A DNA stretch of 64,000 nt from Phragmites australis (lineage: Eukaryota; Streptophyta; Magnoliopsida; Poales; Poaceae). A model generated the notes under the pieces. That model searched no databases. It was not told the origin of the DNA and saw only the letters and a program-made list of their open reading frames with translations. Within the stretch, counting starts at the first letter, position 1. Every line of letters starts with the position of its first letter. Below, piece after piece: positions 55,893 through 64,000 of the stretch. The translations under genes were made by a program, and so were the position numbers. The stretch covers positions 13,833,501-13,897,500 of the forward strand of contig NC_084942.1 of assembly GCF_958298935.1 (NCBI RefSeq), read 5' to 3'.

Positions 55893-57050
55893 CCTTCATT
55901 TCCCTATCTCTCATATTACACGCATTTACATATCAGGTTTTGAGGAGCCTGGCCTCATTCATGTTGATTTATCTGTTCCTTGTCGCCCTAAATTCCTATT
56001 CGTTATCTCCCTTGTCAAGATCTTGTCATCACTAATTCTGGGATTGATGACAGGATAAGAACACGCAGTGGTGCCGATAAGGAGAATCCAGAGGGTTAGA
56101 ATACCTGTTATAGAGGGCCACCCCTGCCATCACCTATGAAGGAGATGTTGGATCTTCTCAAGGTTATTGCTCAGAACATGGCTCACCCTGTTGGAGGTGG
56201 AGCCGACCTTCATGGGGGTATCTTTGAGTTTCTACGCACTCAACCTCCTATCTTCACCTGCGCCGAAGATCCCAGTGACATAGATGATTGACTTCACACC
56301 ATTGAGCAGAAGCTTACTCTCATGCAATGTGAGGACCATGACAAAGTCCGATATGCCACCTATCAACTTCAAGGTGCGGCCGGGGCTTGATGGAAGAGCT
56401 ATCTCGCCATGCAAGCCCTTGACCAACTTATCACTTGGGCAGAGTTTCACATAACTTTTTGTGTTGTCTACATCCCTAAGGGGGTGAGGGACATCAAGAA
56501 GCAGGAGTTCCTCAATATAAAGCAAGGGGATAAGTCTATAATGAATTATGTGCATGAGTTTAACTATCTGGCTCAATATGCACCTGAACATGTCTCCATC
56601 GACGGATGCAAACAAGAGTACTTTATAAACGGGCTTTCTACAAAGATGCAAGAGAAGCTCCCAGACCATAGCTTTGATGATTTCAACATGATGGTCAGCA
56701 AGTCGCTCATAGTGGAGTACAAGATGAAGAAGCATCAAGAGGAAAAGAAACGCAAGAGGGATGCACAGTTTTCTGATGGAGACAATAAGCAACACCTGAG
56801 CACGAGACCGTCATTATCCTCTCATGCAATGACTAGGGAGCCTCCACAATCTCTATGCTTAGCCCATTTTTCTCCTTCTCAAGGGCAACCTCAAAATGCC
56901 GCAAAAAATCAGAAAAGCAGCTTGAATCGTGGAAGGGGGGTCCATGCTTCAATTGCAGTCAGTTCAGGCACATTGCCAAACATTGTTGCTATCCAAAACA
57001 AGACAGTGTGGTTGATACCTCAAGTCCACCACCTCAAGGATCACAGAAGA
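55893..57050 (+). pseudogene. Element E: gag with zinc knuckle
   Basis: Coding similarity starts near 56050 (RTRSGADKENPEG) after 150 bp of leader. It runs through MLDLLKVIAQNM and the Gag core (QGDKSIMNYVHEFNYLAQYA, LPDHSFDDFNMMVSKSLIVE, 56409-56820) to a CCHC knuckle CFNCSQFRHIAKHC near 56945. In-frame stops occur near 56098, 56288 and 56388, and there is a frame change near 56860. Confidence 0.85.
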
Positions 57051-60000
57051 TTCTAGCCCTGAAGCATGGAAATATCAATATCATCACCGTTAAGGAAGCT
57101 CAAGAGGAGAGCAGTGTGCTCTTAAGCATGTTCCTTGTCAACTCTCACCTAGTGACGGTACTCTTCGATTCTGGAGCTTCTCGTTCCTTTGTCAAACAGA
57201 GTTGTGCCACGACCAATGCTTTTTCCATTCAAGCCATGCACACTCCCTATCTCATAACAACACCTGATGGGAAGATATTCTCGGAGGATATTGTTAGGAA
57301 TGCACAAATTCTCATGAATGGAGTTACTTTTCAAGCCAGCTTGATCATGATTGACTCGATGGGCTTGAATGTCATTTTGGGAATGAATTGGTTAACCAAG
57401 AATGATGCGATCATCAAGTGTGCACCAAGGTCTATCTCCCTTACAAGTTCCTCCAATGATCGGGTCACTCTATGCCTTGATGAGAGTGGTCCGTATCTCT
57501 ATGCAATGGAGGGTGCCATCCCATGGATCTTGCTAACATTCCCATGGTGTGTGATTACCCGGATGTCTTTCTGGACGAGTTGACCAGAATGCCACCCGAC
57601 CGAGAAGTGGAGTTCTCCATCGAGCTTTTACGTGGAACAGCCCCAATTTCAAAAAGGTCATATCAGATGCCACCAATTAAGTTAGTAGAGTTGAAGAGGT
57701 AAATTCAGAAGTTACTCTCGAAGGGTTTCATTCATCTGAGCTCCTCGCCTTGGAGATGCTCAGCGCTCTTTGTGAAGAAGAAAGACAAAAGTTTATAGAT
57801 GTGTGTTGACTACCGTCTATTGAATGCGATCACTATCAAGAACAAGTATCCACTTCCTCGTATTGATATCCTATTTGATCAATTGTTCGATGCATGGGTC
57901 TTCTTCAAGATTGATTTCAAGTTGGGCTATCATCAAATAAAAATCCGAAAAGAGGACATTCCGAAGATGACTTTCTCTACCCATTACTGGCTCTACGAGT
58001 ATACCGTCATGTCTTTCAGCCTGACCAATACACTGGCATTTTTCATGTATTTGATGAACACGGTCTTCATGGAAGAACTCGACAAGTTCATCGTGGTTTT
58101 CATTGATGACATTCTCATTTACTCCAAAACTGAAGAAGAACGTACCGAACGTCTTTGTGTTGTTCTTGAAAGACTTCGGGAATATCATCTTTATGCCAAG
58201 TTCAGCAAATGTGAATTTTGTCTCGAAGAAGTTGCCTTCCTCAGCCATGTCCTTTCCAAAAATGGTGTTGCGATCGACCCAAGCAAGATTCAAGATGTGC
58301 TCAAATGGGTGCAACCTCGAAGTGTCACCGATATCCAGAGCTTTCTTGGACTTGTTGTTGAAGAAAGATATCAAGTTCATATGGTCCGATGAATATGAAG
58401 CAGTTTTCCAGACTCCGAAGTCTCGCCTCACTATAGCGCCTGTTCTTGCACAACCGGATATTCACAAGAGCTTCAATGTCTATTGTGATGCCTCTCGCAT
58501 CGGTCACGGTTGTGTTCTCATGCAAGAAGGATGAGTTGTTGCCTACGCTTCATGCCAAATGAAGCTGAATGGGGAGAACTACCTTACGCATGATCTAGAG
58601 CTTGCAGCCATAGTGTACACCCTGAAGATTTGTTGTCAATATCTCCTCGGGAATATGTGCAACATCTACACCGATCACAAGAGCCTTAAGTATATCTTCA
58701 CTCAATCTGATCTCAACATGAGGCAAAGGAGATAACTGGAATTAATCAAGAATTATGAGTTGAAGGTCCATTATCCTCCAGGCAAGGCGAACATTGTCGC
58801 CGATGCCTTGAGCCGAAAGGCTTAGTGCACTTGTCTCAGTCTCGCTTGAGAGTTCCACCATTTGTGATGACTTTCGGAGACTTGGACTTAAGATGGCCTC
58901 GGAAGGATTCCTTCTAATTTGAAAATCAAACCGCCCTCCTCGACCAAGTTAAAGAAGCACAGAAGGAAGACAAAGGGCATGACCAGGATTCGTGACAAGA
59001 TCAAGGAAGGACAAGCTAAATGCTTCACCATGGACAATCAAGAAACCTTGTGGTTCGGAAAACAACTGGTGGTCCCTAAGGTTCTTGAGCTAAGAAAGAA
59101 GATATTAGATGAAGCTAACGACTCTCTGTTATCCATCCATCCTGTGAGTACCAAGATGTACCAAGACCTCAAGTAGAGATTCTGGTGGACTCGCATGAAG
59201 CGGGAAATTGCCCGCTATGTATCAGAATACGATGTCTGTCAGTGCGTAAAGGCTAATCATCTTAAGTTGGATGGTATGATGCAACCATTGATTGTTCCTT
59301 CGTGGAAGTGGGAGGAGATCGGTATTGATTTCATCGTTGGTTTACCCAAGACCTCTCAAGGCTATGACTCCATCTGGATCATTGTGGATCGTTTCACAAA
59401 GTCTGCACACTTTCTCCTAGTGAAAACTCAGTACAGTGCAAAGGACTATGCTGAGTTATATCTCTCGCGTATTGTTTGCCTTCAAGGAATTCTAAAGAAG
59501 ATCATTTCCGATCGAGACACTCAGTTGACCTCTCACTTTTAGAGAAGCCTCCACGAGGTGATGGGAACCGAATTGTTCCATAGCACTGCCTTCTATCCAC
59601 AAACCGGGGGCCAAACCGAGAGTGTCAATCAAATCCTAAAAGATATGTTAAGGGCTTGCACTCTCACCTATGGGAAAAGATGAGAACTTTGCTTGCCATT
59701 TACAGAGTTTTCATACAACAACAGTTATCAATCCAGTATCTAGATGACTCCATTCGAAGCTCTCTATGAAAGAATGTGTCAAACACCACTGAATTGGTCT
59801 AAGTCCGGTGAAAGGGTTTTCTTGGGCCCAGATTTGGTCAAAGAAGCAGAATCACATGTCAATACCGTTCGAAAGTGTCTTCCCACAGCTCAATCTCGAC
59901 AGAAGACCTATGCAAATCACCGCTGATGAGAGCTTGTGTTTGCAATTGGAGACTTTGTCTATCTCAAAGTCTCTCATCTCAGAGGAACGCAACATTTTCA

Positions 60001-60380
60001 AATAAAATGAAAGTTGGCATCGCGTTATGTTGGCCCTTTTCGAATTATTGCCCAGTGGGGCGAGGTGGCTTATCAACTAGAGCTACCTCTATCCCTCTCT
60101 GTCGTGCACAATGTCTTCTACGTCTCGTAATTGAAGAAGTGTCTCCATGTTCCAACCGAAGTTGTGACAATGGGTGACCAAGACCTTCAACCCACTCTTT
60201 CTTATTGCGAACATCCAATTCGCATTCTTAATGAAGTCGAACGAAAGACGCGACATAGTTCAATTAAATTTCTCAAGGTCTAATAGAGCAATCATACCAA
60301 AGATGAAGCAACATGGGAACGTGAAGATCTTCATGCCGATTATCCTGAGTTTTTCTCCAATATGTGAGTGTTGCTTATGT
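57051..60380 (+). pseudogene. Element E: pol (PR-RT-RH-IN-chromodomain)
   Basis: Protease shows VLFDSGASRSFV near 57160. RT runs 57799-58392 with the catalytic FIDD in [12 protein letters not shown] near 58100. RNase H ([26 protein letters not shown]) is at about 58480-58820. Integrase (59195-59650) has zinc-region cysteines CQCVK and the catalytic residues in GIDFIVGLP, SDRDTQL and GGQTESVN. A chromodomain-like segment (EHPIRILNEVERKTR, then ATWEREDLHADYPEFF) lies near 60205-60358. Chromodomains bind modified histones and direct insertion in this lineage. Many stops and frameshifts. Confidence 0.87.
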
Positions 60381-60528
60381 TCCTATTTCTCACATCATGG
60401 TATCTTGATGTTATCCACATCATTCTGTTACCACTCAAGTCATGAAGCTCCTAGGTTAACCATACTCTCCCTTATGCTCACCCGAATCTCGGGATGAGAT
60501 TCTTTTAAGGGGGAGGTTTGTCACATCT
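60381..60528 (+). promoter_or_regulatory. 3' untranslated stretch and polypurine tract of element E
   Basis: TAAGGGGGAGG at 60516-60526 lies just before the LTR start TGTCACATCTC at 60529. Confidence 0.75.
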
Positions 60529-62130
60529 CAAACCCGTAATCATGTTATTAAGCATAAATTATGCATCATAAGCATCATGTTTAATTGTTGAGTGCTTGTT
60601 ATTTTCCAATGGTGATTTAAAAACTTTCTATGAGATATGAAAAATAATGATGCTGGAGTTTTCATTTAGTTCAAGTTTCCGCTTAGGCGTTGTGGATGAA
60701 TCCGTTTAAATGGGTTCATCTCGTTTTGTAAATCGCGGCACAAAAATTACTAGAAATTTTAGAGCATTAGAGCACCTCATTTTAAGTTCATAAAATGGGG
60801 ATAGAAAGAGATGCTTTTGTAGCTAAAAATGACTTGTTTCACTAACATGTGGGGCCCACTTGGCCGGCCCACCTCACTCCCTCTCCTTCAGCTGCTGCAG
60901 CACCCTCCCCTCACTCTCCTCTCACTCTCACGTGCTCTCCCTCACTCCCAAACCGGCCAAAAAGAGCAGGATCTCCTCCCTCTCTCAAGCTCTCTCATTC
61001 TTCCCCCAAATCCCACCTCAAGGAGCAAGAATCAAGGTATGCATGTTACACTAATGCATTCTGTAGCTCTCTAGCTTCCCATACATCCAATTCTTTCATG
61101 TGTGCATGAAGGATTCAAGCTATTTTTTTTACCTCTCTTGGTGTGTTTGGTTGAAGCAACAAGGGTAGTAGCTTGTTCCCCCTTTTCTCCAAGTTTCCCT
61201 TTGATTTCTCTCCCAACTGAAGGTAACAAACCTTGACAAGGAACTTGGATAAGTCTTATAGTTTTCCACGGCGTGAATACATGAATTGGTTGGGGTAAAT
61301 TCGTGTTTTTGCAGCTGCATTATTGTAGGCAAATTACTTTTGTGTTCTTGGAGAAATGGAACCAGTGAGAGAGGTTTGGATGAGATAGAGCTAATGATTT
61401 GTGATTGTGGAGTGAATATTTTAGGTCTAAAATCCATGAATTAGTGTCAATATATGCTTATGTGAGTTAGATTTTAATATGCAAGTCGAATCGGCCGATG
61501 AATCATAAAAAACTAGCATTTTGTTACAACCCGAAAATTTCGGGTTACAACTCGGAAGTTCCGGGTAATCCTAGCTAAAAATACCCGAGAACCCTACCCG
61601 GAAGTTTCGGATTAATCCGAGCAAATTTAACCGAGAACCCTCGCTCGGAACATCACCCAGAAGTGTTGACCTTAATTCTGAACTTCCGAATTTACTGTTC
61701 ATCACGGGATTTTCTTTTTTCCCATTGCTAGTAGCTTGTATATTTCGTAATTAATTCATACGAACTCCAAAATCATGAAATTAGTTGTGTTAGCTTCGTA
61801 TGAGTGTAAAATACATGTTAAAAATGTCAGAACTCAAGAAAATTATTTTTGATAATTAATTAATTAAATGCATTTTAGCTCAATTAAATCACAGTTAATT
61901 AATACCATATCTAAGCTCATTTAATCCTAATAGCTAGCTTAATTACTGTCCTTTTTGAACAAACCTTAAATAAATCTTTTATACCATGAGCTTTCACACT
62001 TTGATTTATATTAAACCTAAAATCTTCAATCACATCTAACGCGTGCATCATGAATCATGCCGATTCTAATTTGCTAAAATACGGTTCCATGTGTGCCCCA
62101 CGTGGGTCCTTCAATTATTTTTTTGCTAAA
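60529..62130 (+). repeat. 3' LTR of element E, truncated
   Basis: It starts TGTCACATCTCAAACCCG and matches element D's LTR through the CT-rich block and AAGGTATGCATGTTA (about 61030). It has CCGAAA/CCGGAAG-type dyads at 61540-61690 and AT-rich sequence beyond. At about 1.6 kb it is half the length of element D's LTR; the right edge is approximate. Confidence 0.65.
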
Positions 62131-62880
62131 CTCTAAATTTTAGTGGTTGCTGGGCTCTTAGATAGTGTTTAGTTGGAGAGTGACGTGGGATGAGGCGATC
62201 TCATACATGTATTTAAGACTATGATGATTTAGATGCTTGTTTAGTAGGTGTGATGGAATGAATCCATTTTAGGATCTCGGGTACACCGTCAATGTCACGT
62301 CCTGAGTAAGACGGCTGCGTTCGGATGTTTTTTTATGACTTCATCTGAAATATTCAAAGAATATTACCTGATTCCAAACTATCCTATCCAACTATATTCG
62401 ATCCAAACAACTAAAAACAAGATAAATTCATCTCAACCTATCCCATACCATTCTATAAAACAAAACACTACTTTAAACTTTTAGGCTAGTCCTTTTGAGT
62501 TTGGCCACCAAATCACCAACTGCTAAGTGCTAACAATACTTTCCCTTTTATCATCTGAACCAAGTGCAACTTGTCTGTATTCTGAGCAAAATGGTTTCCA
62601 TCCTACTCCCGGCCTTTGTACACCGCCCCCCCCCCCCCCCCCCCACATCTGCCCCCACCCCAGCCGGCCGCCCTCTCACGTCACCCATGCACCGCGCCTA
62701 CAGATCCCGCCCCGCGCACTAGAGCCAGCGTGCCCGTGCTGTGCTGTTGTCTGGCCGCACCCCTTCTTACCCCTTCTCATCCCCTGCCCCGCCGCCACTT
62801 AAACCCTAGCGTGACCAGCGCCTCGCTCGCACAGCCTCCTTCTCGTCCCGGACCCCCGAAGGAGAGCCGCGCGACCGAGC
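62131..62880 (+). other. Intergenic and promoter region of the synthetase gene
   Basis: The left part (to about 62500) may be a small MITE-like insertion (GTGTTTAGTTGGAGAG, TGCTTGTTTAGTAGG) but I cannot define ends. A poly-C run (62625-62643) and a GC-rich stretch follow. The region 62790-62880 is GC-rich and contains AAACCCTAGCG, a motif common in promoters or leaders of plant translation genes. I see no clear TATA box. Confidence 0.5.
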
Positions 62881-62883
62881 ACC

Positions 62884-63180
62884 GGATCCGGCAGCCATGT
62901 CGACCGGCAAGGGCGGCGGAGGTGCGAGCCTGTTCTGTTCCGTCGACGTCTTCCTGCGGCGTTGGCTTTGGTTGGGTTGGGTTGGGTTTGTATTTGATTT
63001 TCGGGTCTTTTGCTGATACGAGGTGGGTTTGCTTGGATCCGACAGCCATGTCGACCGGCAAGGGCGGCGGAGGTGCGAGCCTGTTCTGTTCCGTCGACGT
63101 CTTCCTGTGGCGTTGGCTTTGGTTGGGTTGGGTTTGTATTTGATTTTTGGGTCTTTTGCTGATGCGAGGTGGGTTTGCTT
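62884..63180 (+). repeat. 151-bp tandem duplication spanning exon 1 of the synthetase gene
   Basis: Unit 1 (62884-63034) and unit 2 (63035-63180) both contain GGATCCG, the ATG, the whole 25-bp first coding exon, the donor and the start of the intron. Unit 2 is 5 bp shorter in a GGGTT run. Only a few substitutions separate them, so the duplication is recent. Confidence 0.9.
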
Positions 63181-64000
63181 GTGCGTGCGTGGGTTGCAGG
63201 GAAGAAGAAGGAGGTTAAGAAGGAGACGAAGCTTGGGATGGCGTACAAGAAGGATGACAACTTCGGCGAGTGGTACTCTGAGGTGCGTCTTCGTTCGTTT
63301 CCTTCTGTGGGGTTGGTTGCCGTGAGATTCAGTACTCCGTAGATTCGGGCGACTTCTCGATGTAATGTTGGTGCGACGGGGTGTTCAGTTGTGGTGGGTT
63401 GGATTCGAATTCAGAGCCGCTATAGATGCTGGATCGGTGAGATTTGGTTTGGTGGTGACAGAGGAGTAGCGGTGTTGTATTAATACCTGAGAGTTTTCTC
63501 CTTTGGGAACGAATACTGCTGCATTAGTTCGCGATGTTAGTGTTCTCTTTAGTATTTACTGCTGCTGTTATCGTTGTAAAACTGCGGTCAGTTGCTCTGT
63601 TCATATGTAGTTCTTGAAGACAGAATTGGCAAAGCTAAATGATTTAACGGTGTACTTTGTTCGCTCTACCTTGTTTTTGTCTTGGAGGCTATGTTTGCAG
63701 CGCAGTGGCCTTTCGAAAGCACTTTTTTGTTTCTAATCTTGGGTTTAGCAATTAGTTAAAAGCATCCTTTATGGAACTGTAACAGTAAAATCATGCTATA
63801 ATTAAGAAAGACTCCCCTTACTAACTGGATTCCACAGTGCATCATATCACAGTGAGTGTAAACTTGCACGAAGTGTGAGAAAATGTATTAGTTTGCTTGC
63901 GTTATTGTTCCTGGTGCAGTGATGCAGTAATTATCATATCCAAATGTTTCTTTTTTTTCTCCTGCAGCAATATCCATCTAGCACACAGCAAATCCTTCAA
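62897..64000 (+). CDS. Cytosolic prolyl-tRNA synthetase, 5' exons (partial gene)
   Basis: Prolyl-tRNA synthetase charges tRNA-Pro with proline. Exon 1 is 62897-62921 (MSTGKGGG plus one base) or its duplicate 63048-63072. Exon 2 is 63200-63282, from TTGCAG/G to CTGAG/GTGCG. Joined, they give 36 residues in frame, ending DDNFGEWYSE. The lysine-rich KKKEVKKETKLGM leader followed by NFGEWYSE is the start of the eukaryotic/archaeal-type cytosolic enzyme as I know it. Class II motifs would be in later exons. Intron 2 runs past 64000. It is the only ordinary host gene here. Introns have GT...AG ends. Confidence 0.8.
63283..64000 (+). other. Intron 2 of the synthetase gene (incomplete)
   Basis: It begins GTGCGTCTTCG after exon 2. 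No coding similarity appears up to the window end. A CTCCTGCAG near 63960-63968 looks like a splice acceptor, but the bases after it do not read as synthetase sequence, so I do not call an exon. Confidence 0.6.

Larger units (their letters stand above)
53799..62130 (+). mobile_element. Element E: Tekay/Del-like gypsy chromovirus, decayed
   Basis: The + strand shows the last about 115 bp of a 5' LTR, a primer-binding site, leader, gag, pol (protease, RT, RNase H, integrase, chromodomain) and a polypurine tract followed by a 3' LTR of the same family as element D's. The 5' LTR is cut by the gag-only copia element, and the leader holds a solo LTR. The 3' LTR seems truncated near 62130. Stops and frameshifts throughout make it inactive. 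Confidence 0.85.

Noticed and set aside
62616..63143. 175-codon + strand ORF over the synthetase 5' region
   Set aside because: It reads through the poly-C tract, both duplicated start exons in the wrong frame and the intron; the spliced synthetase model explains the region.
62777..63260. Minus-strand ORFs of 94 and 153 codons with internal repeats
   Set aside because: Their repeats mirror the 151-bp exon duplication on the opposite strand; shadow of GC-rich DNA.
63961..64000. A third synthetase exon at the window end
   Set aside because: An acceptor-like CTGCAG is present, but the following bases do not translate into the conserved continuation expected after NFGEWYSE.
1..64000. tRNA, rRNA or snoRNA genes
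   Set aside because: The only tRNA-related sequences I saw are short primer-binding sites complementary to tRNA 3' ends; no cloverleaf with A and B boxes was found.

Overview
This is nuclear DNA from a grass (Poaceae). Nearly all of it is LTR retrotransposons inserted into one another, with the start of one ordinary host gene at the right edge. The grass assignment rests on SIRE-type Ty1/copia elements, chromovirus Ty3/gypsy elements with about 0.9 kb and 3 kb LTRs, and the intron-containing gene. The sequence does not identify the species.

Layout. Bases 1-39115 form a Russian-doll nest. The outermost layer seen is a fragment of a Tekay/Del-like gypsy element (F, + strand, 37369-39115). It was entered by a minus-strand gypsy element (C, 36331-37368), which was entered by a minus-strand CRM-like gypsy element (B, 30735-36330). 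B was entered in its RNase H region by a second minus-strand CRM-like element (A, 6678-30734). A was then hit four times: by a + strand CRM-like element (1-6677, its 5' LTR just left of the window), a non-autonomous LTR element (7634-12046), a well-preserved SIRE copia element (13443-25277) and a solo LTR (25410-26820). Three of the four have perfect 5-bp target-site duplications (gttta, ctatt, gcacc), and A's interrupted reading frames resume across each insert, so the order of events can be read directly.

Bases 39116-48221 are a mosaic: a copia LTR scrap, the 5' end of another Tekay-like element on the minus strand with a 3 kb LTR (D, 39300-42922), subterminal repeats like those of CACTA transposons, a LINE remnant, a fragment of a host gene resembling the CASTOR/POLLUX nuclear ion channel, a (CT)n tract, an LTR fragment and a MITE-like element.

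Bases 48222-53798 are a gag-only copia element with two 1621-bp LTRs. It sits at the edge of a decayed + strand Tekay-like chromovirus (E, 53799 to about 62130) whose untranslated leader holds a solo LTR (54985-55892).

From about 62500 the sequence becomes genic. The first exons of a cytosolic prolyl-tRNA synthetase gene lie at 62897-63282 and the gene runs off the right end. Its first coding exon is tandemly duplicated, giving two equivalent start exons.

The retroelement proteins (Gag, protease, reverse transcriptase, RNase H, integrase) serve only the elements themselves. The SIRE element and the + strand CRM-like element are nearly intact. The other gag and pol regions are pseudogenes or deleted. 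I saw no convincing new biological system. The best leads are the promoter-like third-ORF module of the SIRE element, an antisense ORF with its own TATA box in a gag-only element, a U5-PBS patch inside a gag gene, the captured channel-gene fragment, and the duplicated start exon of the synthetase gene.
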